A DNA stretch of 64,000 bases from Symbiodinium natans (lineage: Eukaryota; Sar; Dinophyceae; Suessiales; Symbiodiniaceae), in NCBI GenBank assembly GCA_905221605.1, contig CAJNDS010000081.1, positions 124,001 to 188,000 of the forward strand, read 5' to 3'. The notes under the pieces are model-generated. The model had not been told where the DNA came from, did not search any database, and worked only from the letters and a program-made list of their open reading frames with translations. Positions within the stretch are counted from its first letter, which is position 1, and every line of letters starts with the position of its first letter. The position numbers were made by a program, and so were the translations under genes. Positions 11,101 through 19,325 of the stretch are shown here, piece by piece.

Positions 11101-13652
11101 CCGCGGGTAGTCGCGCCTCTGGGTCTGGCTCGGTGGCTGCCGGTTCTGGCGCCCCGAGTGAAAGAAAGCGAGGTGGGTTGGACCTTAGCGACAGCCCCCT
11201 CAAGGAGGCCAGGACCTCGGAACCTGCTCGGGCCTCAGACAGCCCAAGGTCCCCTAGCAGAAAGCGTGAAGCGGAAGGCAAACCGGAGGAGGTTGAAGAA
11301 GAAATGGTGGCAGGATTGCCAACAATGCACGTGGCGGCCATGGTGATCAGTGACAGAATGATCGCATCAGCAGCGAAGGAGCTCGAGAAACCGGTCTACG
11401 ATGAGAAGACTGGAAAGTTGCTGGACCCCGAGAAGGTGAAGATCGGGAGGATGAAAGAGATGACCAAGATGGAGTCCTTTGGAGTCAAAGGCGACATCAC
11501 ATATGATGAAGCCAAGGCGAAGGGGCTCAGACTGGTGAAATCCAGGTGGATCGACACCGAGAAGGAGATCGAAGGGAAGCCTGGAGTCAGGAGTCGCTTG
11601 GTCGCTCAGGAAGTGAACACTTACAAGCGAGAAGATGTATCGATGGGAACGCCTCCCATTCGAGTGCATCGAGCTGTGATTTCGCACGCAGCCACAGCGA
11701 GGCCCGGTGAGAGCAAGAGCAAGAAGCTGATCGGAAGATATGATGTGAGCGTGGCCTTCTTCCACGCCGACAACAGCGAAAAGATTGGGGTAATACCCCC
11801 GGCGTCAGAAGGAACTCCCAACATCATCTGGGAGTTGCACAAGGCGATGAACGGAACCCGGGAAGCCTCTAGGCAATGGGGAGTGAAGATCCGTGAGGTG
11901 AAAACAAGACACAATTTCGACGAGCTGCTGTTGTGCCCCAACACCTACTACTTGAAAGAGCATGATCTATGCTTGTCGTGCCACGGTGACGATTTCCTGG
12001 CGAGTGGAGAAAGAGAAGCTCTCGACATGCTGGACAAGATCATGGAGGAGAACTACGAGGTGAAAGTGCTACCGAGAATCGGTGACCCAGCTCATGGAGG
12101 GGAAGTCTCAGAAGGACGCCATCTTGGGCGCCTGATCAAGTGGACAGGCTCAGGATTTACCTGGGAATGCGACCCCAAGTTTGCCCCACAAGTCATCGAG
12201 GAACTCGAGCTAAAAGGGTGCAAAGGAGTTGACACTCCTGCTTCGAAGGCCACAGGCGTGGGAAACAGAGAAGTGGAGAAGGAGCTCAGCCGTGAGAGGG
12301 CCGAGGTCTTCAGACGAGTGACTGGCACCATCCTTTACATGGCAGTCGACCGTCCCTCGTTGCAGTACGCAGCAAGTGAACTGGCTGAAGGGATGAGCAA
12401 GCCCTTGGAGATTCATTGGCTAAGGCTGAAGCGCGTCGGAAAGTACATTGCCAAGTACCCCGTCGAGAAATGGCACTTCGAATTGCAAGAAGCACCTGCG
12501 CAGCTAGAGTCCTTTTCAGACTCAGACTGGGCAACAGATCGCAGAACCAGAAGGTCTATGAGTTCCACGTATCAGAGGTTTGGGAAGCACCTCCTAGACA
12601 CGAGTTGTGGTCGACAAAGTCTCGTGGCCCTATCGTCGGGCGAGGCCGAGTTCTATGCCATGGTCAAGACAGCAGCAGAAGGAAAGCTTACAACAGAGAT
12701 CCTCCGACACTTTGGTTGGAAGGTCGAGCACCGAGTGCTGAGCGATAGCTCGGCCGCCAGGTCGATGGCACAGAGGGTAGGGTGTGGAAAAGTCAAGCAC
12801 TTATCCCTGAAGGAGATGTGGATACAGCAAGCAGTTCGAAACAAAGAACTTTCCATAGGCAAAGTGGATACGCTCATGAACATCTCGGATCTTGGCACGA
12901 AGGCTTTAGAAGCAGCCAGAATGGACTCGCTGATGAAGCAGCTGCCCTTGGAAAGGGGCATCGTGGCAGCTGTGGTCAGCTGCTGTTTGGAGAAAGTCCA
13001 AGCAGCTCCAGTTCAGAGTGAAGAGGTCTGGTGGTTGAACCTTTACTTAGGGTTGGTTCACCTGTTGGCCTTGGTTGGGTTGCTGTTTGCCAGCTACAAG
13101 GGAGTTGAAGTGCTTTTGAAAGGTTGGCACTGGTTGTGTGGAAGGGGCAATAGGCCCAGTGTAGCGCAGTCCAGTGCAGCCATGGCACTCAGTCGTCGTG
13201 ACACTCCTCGTGGCAGCGGTGCTGAGGAGGCTCAACACAGTGCAGAGGTTCCTACAACACGGATGCCATCTGTCCCCGAGGGAACCTCCGTGCTGAGATC
13301 CCCTGCTGGACAGAGTGACAGTGACAGGATGAGTTTCCGTGGTGACGCCAGAACTGGTGTCGACGATCGAGTCAGAGTGGTGAGAGATACCTTGAGCCTG
13401 CTCACGGTGGAAGAACTCAAGAGTGGCCTACGAGTGGAAGGGCTCCAGGTGACAGGGTTGAAGCAAGACCTGATGGAGCGACTTCTGCACAAGTTCGATG
13501 GTGGAGATGAATCGCTGTCGGACCGGCCAAGCACCAAGCAGCTGAGGTATGTGCTCTACATCCATCGTCATCGAGCCCAATGCCGAATTCAGTATGAGAA
13601 TCTTCGGACTCGTGGAGAGACTTCGAAGTGGATCGCCAACTGGAAGGTCTGA
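8067..13652 (+). CDS. Copia Gag-Pol polyprotein with TM and SAP-like tail
   Basis: Single frame of 1861 codons from the first in-frame ATG, which lies in a good initiation context (GCCATGG). In order: a glutamine-rich coiled coil (about 1-45); a Gag-like helical region (about 80-275); a basic Gly/Lys linker; a CCHC zinc knuckle (C329, C332, H337, C342); an aspartic protease motif DTGA (396-399); an HHCC zinc site (H599, H603, C610, C613); the integrase triad D640, D717, E754; reverse transcriptase with D1226 and a GDD motif (D1308, D1309) in place of the usual YVDD; RNase H with SDSDW (D1485), E1526 and D1560. Unusually, about 240 further residues follow, with a membrane-like helix (about 1659-1683) and a SAP-like helix-turn-helix (about 1779-1810). 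No frameshift or stop interrupts it. Confidence 0.97.
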   Translation: MEALIQELRAQLQQSGEAMAAMQQQMLVQGQQLQELREAQAASSSVAQAPVSPPAQVAATAPGQGGVFGLLPLVDTRGLGKPEVFKGDPATFNDWVFILRSYMGAMDRRYQALLQKAESSEIQLWNRLLTEEEQGLSTQLYYVLVMLCRGRALDKLHNCGDNEGVEAYRQLYLEYNPKLNSRYVGLLLEILRYKFEGDLVSCIESFERKVREYEKQSGKDVDDETVIGIVILGVEDQTVKEHLIRHSSRLDTWKKMRAEIIEIARTQKYLQSTPQPMDVGGLPKKPHKGSPKGAKGDGKGDKGKSTGKDAGGKKGGDKGGKGDKKKGPCFYCQKPGHTKAECRKRAADLKKAENKGRTAAAAPETQEEPESEGLAASTLCVATVANPETHCRILVDTGAGGGLAPVGFDNKAVEVAGDRVRMNTVTGEALELGKCKTSSLKHGDVPVEFNYRESNSVQFPVISMSEASQKGTWLVVGPSHQFLVGRCGGEQLKKALKEVPKVPLVKDKGVYWLEATMGKPQNPERHRIAAPTAREARPEVADSAPGVEVADSAPPAQVDARPLGDAPLEEPPEPEGEAGRKAKHKKVPPSVSAEMRAEHELTHLPFRSWCESCVVGKGTKDFHQRRQEEKKEDVARYCIDYCFFTKALSQEAASTDAKDILEAKAGAKAVLVCRDQKSGALFTGVANSKGTGDPYSMAFALEGMKFCGHPDMIVVSDTEPAIKSLGEELVKRYPKKASSQPVPKGDHKANGAAERAVLELSNQVRTLKVAFEQRYPTIKVTEDSLVFPWMVRHAGWLCTRYGIKHDGRTAYERLRGRTYKGEVVEFGEVVLFRISNQNLRKLEDRWSCGVWLGKSLSNDEHFVATANGIQRCRSVRRRVEAKRFDPTFVLRMVGTPWQPRGTPERTPDAPGRPLPAGRLEGVVPKPRGVYITVERQIKHGRTPGCPGCDTSYGDAPVKHNATCRARFEKLCREPVVAETAPGDDTVEPSSNGGDDPMGAGPGPSDKQASSEAAGSRASGSGSVAAGSGAPSERKRGGLDLSDSPLKEARTSEPARASDSPRSPSRKREAEGKPEEVEEEMVAGLPTMHVAAMVISDRMIASAAKELEKPVYDEKTGKLLDPEKVKIGRMKEMTKMESFGVKGDITYDEAKAKGLRLVKSRWIDTEKEIEGKPGVRSRLVAQEVNTYKREDVSMGTPPIRVHRAVISHAATARPGESKSKKLIGRYDVSVAFFHADNSEKIGVIPPASEGTPNIIWELHKAMNGTREASRQWGVKIREVKTRHNFDELLLCPNTYYLKEHDLCLSCHGDDFLASGEREALDMLDKIMEENYEVKVLPRIGDPAHGGEVSEGRHLGRLIKWTGSGFTWECDPKFAPQVIEELELKGCKGVDTPASKATGVGNREVEKELSRERAEVFRRVTGTILYMAVDRPSLQYAASELAEGMSKPLEIHWLRLKRVGKYIAKYPVEKWHFELQEAPAQLESFSDSDWATDRRTRRSMSSTYQRFGKHLLDTSCGRQSLVALSSGEAEFYAMVKTAAEGKLTTEILRHFGWKVEHRVLSDSSAARSMAQRVGCGKVKHLSLKEMWIQQAVRNKELSIGKVDTLMNISDLGTKALEAARMDSLMKQLPLERGIVAAVVSCCLEKVQAAPVQSEEVWWLNLYLGLVHLLALVGLLFASYKGVEVLLKGWHWLCGRGNRPSVAQSSAAMALSRRDTPRGSGAEEAQHSAEVPTTRMPSVPEGTSVLRSPAGQSDSDRMSFRGDARTGVDDRVRVVRDTLSLLTVEELKSGLRVEGLQVTGLKQDLMERLLHKFDGGDESLSDRPSTKQLRYVLYIHRHRAQCRIQYENLRTRGETSKWIANWKV

Positions 13653-13810
13653 GTGGATCTCGACCTAGGTTGAAGGCCAGTGACCCTCTACGTGAGACGG
13701 GCTGGCAACTGCGTGACTCCTGGGAACAGTGAGCCGAAGCTGGGAGTGAGACAGCATGAATAGGCAGGTCCAGTAGCAACAGGCCAAGGTACCTGGCCAG
13801 TTCCTCCTGT
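13653..13810 (+). other. Copia 3' untranslated leader to the polypurine tract
   Basis: About 160 bases between the polyprotein stop and the purine tract, with no additional frame. There is no env-like gene. Confidence 0.7.
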
Positions 13811-13817
13811 GGAGGGG
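13811..13817 (+). promoter_or_regulatory. Polypurine tract
   Basis: GGAGGGG directly abuts the first base of the 3' LTR, the expected place for the plus-strand primer of LTR retroelements. It is short but uninterrupted. Confidence 0.75.
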
Positions 13818-13999
13818 TGTCAAGAGTAGAAGCCTATTCAAGACAGCCTTGCATGTGTGCATGCAGGAAGATGACAGTGCTGCATTCGCAGCCCCTTTCC
13901 CAGCCAAGCTCAGACCAGTGACAGCAGTTCAAAAGGTCTGTGTGCTAGTGTGGTTGTTAACGGTTCATAAGTCCTCTTCAGCCCGCGCCTGCTTTTGCA
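13818..13999 (+). repeat. 3' long terminal repeat (182 bp)
   Basis: It appears identical to the 5' LTR over all 182 bases. It is followed by the right target duplication AGAAT (14000-14004) and then by resumed satellite. Confidence 0.97.
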
Positions 14000-14004
14000 A
14001 GAAT

Positions 14005-14636
14005 ACCAATAAAAACCAATAGAAAACCAGTAAAACACCAATAGAAAACCAATAAAACCCAATAGAAAACCAATTAAAACCAATACGAAACCAAGAAAAA
14101 CAAACACGAATAACAAACCAATAAAAACGATAGAATACCAATAAAAACCAACAGAAAACCCATAGAAAACCAATAGAAAACCAATAAACACCAATGGAAG
14201 ACCAATAGAAACCAATACCAAACCAATAGAAAGCCAATAACAAACCAATAGAAAACCAAAAAAAACCCATAGAAAACCAGGAAAACACAATAGAAAGCCA
14301 ACCCTAAACCAATAGAAGACCAACAACAAACAAATTGAAAACCAAGAAAAACCAATAGAAACCCAAGAAAGGCCAATAGAAAGCCAATAGAAAACCAACA
14401 GGAACAAATAAAACCAATAGAACACCAATAAAAACCAATAGAAAGCCAATAAAAACCAATGGAAAACAATAAGAACCAATAGAAAACCAAGAAAAAACCA
14501 ATGGAAAAACAATAGACAACCAATAAAAACAATAAAAATCTAATAGGAAACTAATAGAGAACCAATCGAAATCAAATAGAAAACCAATGAAAACCAATAA
14601 AAACCAATAGAAACCAATAAAACCAAATACGAACAT
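14005..14636 (+). repeat. AACCAATAGAAA satellite, block B
   Basis: Same unit and orientation as block A, of which it is the continuation across the retrotransposon. Units vary (AACCAATAGAAAACC, AACCAATAAAAACC, AACCAAGAAAAACC). Confidence 0.92.
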
Positions 14637-15240
14637 GTTTTTTTGTTTTCTATTGGTATTTATTGGATTTCTATTGGTCTTTATTGGTTTTCTATTGGTT
14701 TTTATTGGTTTGTTATTGGTTTTCTATTGGTTTTTAATGTCTTCTATTGGTTTCCTCTTGGTTTTCTATTGGTTTCCTCTTGGTTTTCTATTGGTTCCCT
14801 ATTGGTTTTTATTGGTCTTCCATTGGTGTTTATTGGTTTTCTATTGGTGTTTATTTGTCTTCTTTTGGTTTTTATTGGTTTTAATTGGTTTTCTAGTGGT
14901 TTTTCTTGGTATTCTATTGGTTTTTATGGGTTTTCCATTGGTTTTTGGTGGTTTCCTATTGGTTTTCTATTGGTTTCCTATTGGTTTTTATTGGTCTTCC
15001 ATTGGTGTTTATTGGTTTTCTATTGGTTTTCTGTTGGTTTTTATTTGTCTTCTATTGGTTTTTATTGGTTTTAATTGGTTTTCTAGTGGTTTGTCTTGGT
15101 ATTCTACTGGTTTTTATGGGTTTTCTATTGGTTTTATTGGTTTTCTACTGTTTTTTTATTGGTTTTCTATTGGTTTTTCTTGGTTTCCTATGGGTTTGGT
15201 TTGTTATTGATTCTCTGTTGGTTTGGTATTGGTTTTCTAT
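14637..15240 (-). repeat. AACCAATAGAAA satellite, block C (inverted)
   Basis: From about 14637 the array is on the other strand (GGTTTTCTATTGGTTTTTATTGG units). Blocks B and C together form an imperfect inverted repeat with arms of about 600 bases and almost no spacer. The hydrophobic open frames here are repeat artefacts. Confidence 0.92.
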
Positions 15241-15254
15241 AAAGCGTAGCCAAG

Positions 15255-15280
15255 CTCGGGAGTAGTCATATGCTCCCTCA
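15255..15280. other. Short hairpin with 18S-like word
   Basis: CTCGGGAGTAGTCATATGCTCCCTCAG can pair GGGAG with CTCCC. It contains AGTAGTCATATGCT, a 14-base word also present near the 5' end of eukaryotic 18S rRNA, but the flanks do not match 18S rRNA. Confidence 0.35.
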
Positions 15281-15284
15281 GCAA

Positions 15285-15314
15285 GCGTCGCGCCCAACAT
15301 TAAGGGCGCGACGC
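15285..15314. other. Perfect 11-bp GC-rich hairpin
   Basis: GCGTCGCGCCC (15285-15295) is the exact reverse complement of GGGCGCGACGC (15304-15314), with the 8-base loop AACATTAA. It directly precedes the telomere-like heptamers. It might be a replication or recombination landmark. There is no U-tract, so it does not look like a bacterial-type terminator. Confidence 0.8.
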
Positions 15315-15315
15315 G

Positions 15316-15420
15316 TTTAGGGTTTAGGGCTTAGGGCTTAGGGCTTAGGGCTTAGGGCTTAGGGCTTAGGGCTTAGGGCTTAGGGCTTAGGGCTTAGGGC
15401 TTAGGGCTTAGGGCTTAGGG
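15316..15420 (+). repeat. Interstitial telomere-like heptamer array
   Basis: Two perfect TTTAGGG units (15316-15329) followed by 13 perfect CTTAGGG units (15330-15420). TTTAGGG is the telomere repeat reported in dinoflagellates. CTTAGGG is a one-base variant. The array ends abruptly in unrelated AT-rich sequence, so it is internal here. Confidence 0.93.
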
Positions 15421-15470
15421 CTCATTATATACGACCTATACGATCATACCCTATATAAATTGATTAACAA

Positions 15471-15612
15471 CACATAGAAAACCAACAGAAACCAATAGAA
15501 ATCCACTAGAAAACCAATACAAACCAATAGAAAACCAATAAAAACCAATAGAAAGCAATAAAAACCAATAGAAGACCAATAAAAACCACTAGAAAACCAA
15601 GAAAACCAATAG
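15471..15612 (+). repeat. AACCAATAGAAA satellite, block D
   Basis: A further 140 bases of the same satellite, back in the orientation of blocks A and B, on the far side of the telomere-like array. Confidence 0.85.
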
Positions 15613-15689
15613 TAACCTCTGGCTAGGAGAACGGCTGTATCTCCAAGCCTAACACGAACGTGCTTTAACCTTGCTCAGAGCTGGACCTA

Positions 15690-15715
15690 GTAATATATAG
15701 AGTCATTCTATATAG
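15690..15715. other. AT-rich palindrome
   Basis: TATATAGA and TCTATATA are separated by GTCAT, giving an 8-bp stem. Confidence 0.5.
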
Positions 15716-15775
15716 AGCTACCCCAAACCCTAGTCTGACAAGCCCGAAGAATAATGAATAAAATTTTCATGCAAG

Positions 15776-16395
15776 GTCCAGATCCAGGTACAGGTACAGG
15801 TCCAGGTCCAGGTCCACAGGTACAGGTACAGGTACAGGTCACGTAGTATACAGGTACAGGTACAGAGGTACAGGTGCAGGTACAGGTCCAGGTACAGGTA
15901 CACGTACAGGCACAGGTACACCAGGTGCAGGTGGTATAGGTCCAGACGTACAGGGACCTGTAGAGGTACAGGTCCAGCTCCAGGTCACTGCACTTCTCAA
16001 ACCTCAAGGTCCAGGTTACAGGTACAGGTACAGGTCAGGTACAGGTACAGAAGTACAGGTACAGGTAGGTACAGGTACAGGTCCAGGTCCAGGTCCCGGC
16101 ATGCGGTCCCCTTTCCAGGTCAGGTCCAAACAGGTACAAATTTCAGGTACAGGTACAGGTCCACGTCCAGACGTGCAGGGACAGGTACAGGTCCAGGAAC
16201 GTGTACAGGTCCAGGTGCAGGTACAGGCACAGGGTACAGAGGTACAAGGTACAGGTGGCCAGGCACAGAAACACGTGCAGGTACAGGTGCAGGTGCAGGT
16301 CTAAGGTACAGGTACAGGTCCAGGTAACAGGCACAGGGGTACAGGTCCAGTCCAGGTACAGGTACCTGCAGAGGTACAGGTACAGGTAAAGGTGC
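15776..16395 (+). repeat. CAGGTA/CAGGTC hexamer minisatellite
   Basis: About 620 bases of degenerate hexamers CAGGTA, CAGGTC and CAGGTG, with short interruptions near 15985 and 16100. Because the period is six, several frames stay open (Val-Pro, Leu-Tyr, Gln-Val repeats). None is taken as a gene. Confidence 0.92.
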
Positions 16396-16909
16396 AGGGC
16401 TGAGCTGTTCCGGGCAAGTTTCAGTGGGAATCTTTGGGGGCGTGTCCGAATGGCACATTCGAACAGGTGAAGGTTGCAACGTTGACATGACAATGACAAA
16501 AGCATGTAGACTCCCGCTCCATTCCCAGCGGGACATTGAACTTCATGTTTGGAATCCGGGAGCGCACTATGAGCGTTGCTATAAGCGTTGAGGAATCTTG
16601 CCTTCGAGGTCATTCTGTAACTGGCGACAGCAGCGAGCCGAAGGTTGTAACCCCAACAGAGCTCCCATGCCGCTGCCTCGTGTCAAGTTCTGCATTTCTT
16701 CCCCGCAAATTCCACGCCGCTGACAGAGAGTCCTTAGGCCGTCGCTGCCCGGCCACGTTCGGCCTGGCCAAAGACCGCCGGAGCTGTGAGCTCGGGCCCG
16801 TGGCATTCTGTGGCTTTGAAGTTAAGTTGCTTCGCACGCGCGTGAATCTGTGACAGCACATCCGGGCAAAAGCCGGCAACGTACGGAATATGAAGAGTTG
16901 CCAGCTCAG
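16396..16909. other. No confident gene
   Basis: About 500 bases. An open plus-strand frame (16590-16850) has several cysteines (LPCRC, RRC, SCELG), but splice limits are unclear. Confidence 0.35.
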
Positions 16910-16985
16910 GCCCTGCCAAGTTCGGGGTTGCCGGCGATGCGACGTGCTCTTGGACTTCTGCCAGGCCTGCCATCACAGCCGCAAT
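16910..16985 (+). CDS. Cysteine-rich exon
   Basis: After a CTCAG acceptor (ending 16909) the frame gives PCQVRGCRRCDVLLDFCQAC, with two C-x2-C pairs, then runs to a stop at 16989. A GC donor (GCATAG) could end it at 16985. Its PCQVRGC start resembles KCQVEGC in the exon at 19.26 kb, which argues for repeated domains in one protein. Confidence 0.55.
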
Positions 16986-17104
16986 GCATAGAAGGACATG
17001 TGTGCTCTTTGATGCTGTTTGTCAGCAAGTCGGCATGTACTTGTTCCTGTTACAATAATGCACATAAACATAGGCATCGACGACGTTATGCTCCACTGTT
17101 GCAG

Positions 17105-17253
17105 GAGTGTTCTGAAGGCTCTATCCTCAAGAACAGGAGCGATGGCAGCAGAATTGTACAGGACTGTTGGATTGGGGTGGGGCCAGCGATTCTTATGGCA
17201 TGCGCATGGTTTGCGTATGAGGACTGCCTGAGCTGTGCAGATCACTGTTCGAG
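17105..17253 (+). CDS. Cysteine-rich exon
   Basis: It follows GTTGCAG (ending 17104). The frame opens with ECSEGSILKNRSDGSRIVQD and closes with EDCLSCADHCS, then a GC-type donor (GCAAGG). Between the cysteine clusters is a hydrophobic stretch (WIGVGPAILMACAWFAY) that could be a buried strand or a membrane segment. Confidence 0.55.
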
Positions 17254-17480
17254 GCAAGGCTGATCAACTGTGAGCTGCGTTGCTGTGTTGCTGACGAGAA
17301 GGAGTTGCATGGACTTGAGTGACAGGGGTCACAGCGAGAGAGCTTTCCTCTTCACGAGAGTACCTAAACGGGTCGGCAACACTTCGGACTAAAGGTTCAG
17401 AATTTTGCAAATGGTTGCACTCCGGCATACTTGTAGCTTGACTTGGCCTGTTCTGGAGAGGTGTGAGCTACTTGGAGAAG

Positions 17481-17535
17481 GCCGGTGTGACCCAGAGCGC
17501 TGCGACCAGGGCTTCAGCTTGACACCCACAGGAGA
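17481..17535 (+). CDS. Cysteine-rich exon (CxxGFSL)
   Basis: It starts after an AAG acceptor and reads RCDPERCDQGFSLTPTGD. C-x4-C-x2-GFSLTP closely parallels CREGFGLTPD in the exon at 20.2 kb. Confidence 0.5.
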
Positions 17536-17791
17536 CCGGGGAGACTTGAAACATGTTTCTAGGTTCTAGAGTAAGTAGTAACAACCCTTTCAGTAGGGCC
17601 CTTCTAGCTCTGGCAATTGCCGGAAGAAGTTCCCAGATGAAGCATACTGGCGTATACAGACAAAGCTTCATAGAGGCTTCATGTGGCAAGCTGTCGCAGA
17701 GTGTCACGGAGTACCTTCAAAAACTTTGCTTTGCAGCGTGCCGGCATCACAGCCTTGCTTGCACGCCTTCGGATCCAGACTTGACCTGTAG

Positions 17792-17844
17792 GAGTCTGCG
17801 CTCCGTGCTCGATGCACTGCTCCAACTGCAGCACCTTGTGCTGA
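17792..17844 (+). CDS. Cysteine-rich exon
   Basis: After a TGTAG acceptor the frame reads VCAPCSMHCSNCSTLC and meets a stop at 17842. Five cysteines in 16 residues with two C-x2-C pairs is unlikely by chance. The 3' splice limit is unclear. Confidence 0.5.
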
Positions 17845-19021
17845 AGAGTTCCGTTAGGAAAGGATCCAGACCACCCGGCCGAATCAACCACACCCTGCCT
17901 CCCACCCCGTACATCTCAGCCATCCTTACCATCACGGTCACCTTGACCATCCTGAACATTCCGACCATCCCACCTGCCCCAACCATCACAACCATGAAGG
18001 TGCCAGTGTTCACAGGAAGTCCGACTCTCAATGACATGAGCGGCCAACCGCTACTTATGAGGGCAGCTCAAGTTTGAAACAAAACCAAGAAACTTCAAGC
18101 CAACCGCTACTTTTGAGGGCGGCGCAACAGTGAAACCCGGAGATGTCACGAGCACAGGCCATCAGGTCTCGGACTGAAGATGCATGACTTTGCTGCCAGA
18201 GGCGTCCAGCATAGGCCCAAGGCCCAATGGCAGATAACCCCCGGCCCAACACAGCAAAACTATGCCAAACCTTGAAGGTTGATTCTATGCTCGTCTGGTA
18301 GCATCTGGTAGAACACTTTGCATGTACAGCAGTTTCAACTCAACGGCCGCCATCGCCGAATGCAGATTTCTCGTGGCATGCCTTATACACGCTGAGCGAA
18401 CAAAAGAATATGACAGGCAGATCTTGGGCTTCTCTTTGTGTCGTCTACACTTTAAATCGATCGTAGCTTCGATGGGTGCCTCTGGCCATGTTGGCCTGTT
18501 CATCGCGGGATAGCACTTTATCGTGGGCTCTGCACCGATGATGCTGGATGATGCTGGATGAGGAGTTGCGGGCCAAGAGATCAAGACGGCGTGGTGCAGC
18601 GGTTTTTGTCCTTGGCTGTGAGGCACACTCGCTATGCCACAACCCCACGCCATGTTTTGGACGCCTTCGTCACATAAGAATATCAATATCAATCTATCAA
18701 ACTATGTATATTTATATCGCTGTACTGTAAGAATCATTGCTGCTTGGCAATCGCCTTGTGAAGCTCCCTCCTTACCGAAGTGCTTACTTGCAGACTTGGA
18801 ACTGACTTGACTCACGGTCATGTGCTTGGAGTCTAAGGTAAAGCTGGGCCAGGTCACTGCGATGAAGGACATGGCGCACCTTGGTGGTCGCCAAGTTTAG
18901 CGGTTTCAGCCAAAAAAACGGTTGCCGAGAGGAAGCTGCCGAGCTGGCTATGGCTTACAAGCAGGCTGGCAGCGCCACATTACCGTGGTTTGGTACGAGT
19001 TGTGGAGAGCCGTCTGGGTAG
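17845..19021. other. No confident gene; ACCATC-rich patch
   Basis: Mostly intron-like. At 17920-18000 a degenerate (ACCATC)n-type run produces open frames on both strands. A duplicated GATGCTGGAT word is at 18538-18560. Confidence 0.4.
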
Positions 19022-19090
19022 GACCTGCTTTGGCACACTCGACGTGCGATGTTTGACTCCGCGTGAAACGGCATGCAAGTGCCAACTGCG
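19022..19090 (+). CDS. Cysteine-rich exon
   Basis: After GGGTAG the frame reads TCFGTLDVRCLTPRETACKC, that is C-x7-C-x7-C-x-C. The 3' limit is not clear. Confidence 0.4.
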
Positions 19091-19260
19091 CCTCCATTCT
19101 GCGCTTGCGCATGTGCAAGCACATGTTCCCAGGTTGGGGTTTGTTTGGACCGAGTCTGTGGACCTGGGGCTTGGGGGGGCTCTGGCCAAGTGTTTGGGAG
19201 GGATCAGGAAGACCGAGAAGGGAATTAGTGAAGCTGTCGGGACCCCTTGATTTCCTGCAG

Positions 19261-19325
19261 GCACCGAGTGCTCCAAGTGCCAGGTCGAAGGCTGCGACGT
19301 TTGCGCCCTTCGTCACAAGAAGCTT
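19261..19325 (+). CDS. Cysteine-rich exon
   Basis: It follows a good TTTCCTGCAG acceptor ending at 19260. The frame gives GTECSKCQVEGCDVCALRH and stops at 19326. C-x2-C-x4-C-x2-C is one of the clearest signatures in the series. Confidence 0.55.

Larger units (their letters stand above)
7080..13999 (+). mobile_element. Complete Ty1/copia LTR retrotransposon (6920 bp)
   Basis: The element has 182-bp LTRs that appear identical, each starting TG and ending CA, a 5-bp target duplication, a primer-binding site abutting the 5' LTR, a purine tract abutting the 3' LTR, and one long uninterrupted polyprotein frame. The order protease, integrase, reverse transcriptase, RNase H defines Ty1/copia rather than Ty3/gypsy. 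Identical LTRs and an intact frame indicate recent insertion. It landed inside the AACCAATAGAAA satellite. Copia elements are abundant in dinoflagellate genomes, and a heat-responsive group is known from Symbiodinium. Whether this copy is active cannot be told from sequence alone. Confidence 0.97.

Noticed and set aside
15241-15262. Resemblance of GCGTAGCCAAGCTC to the dinoflagellate spliced leader
   Set aside because: Only the CGTAGCCA part and a CTC match; the TTTTGG core of the leader is missing.
13910-15265. Many long hydrophobic Phe/Trp/Leu open frames on both strands
   Set aside because: They are translations of the AACCAATAGAAA satellite and its inverse; they have no biological composition beyond the repeat unit.
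15708-16613. Open frames made of Val-Pro, Leu-Tyr and Thr-Cys repeats
   Set aside because: They are read from the CAGGTN hexamer array; the period of six keeps the frames open.
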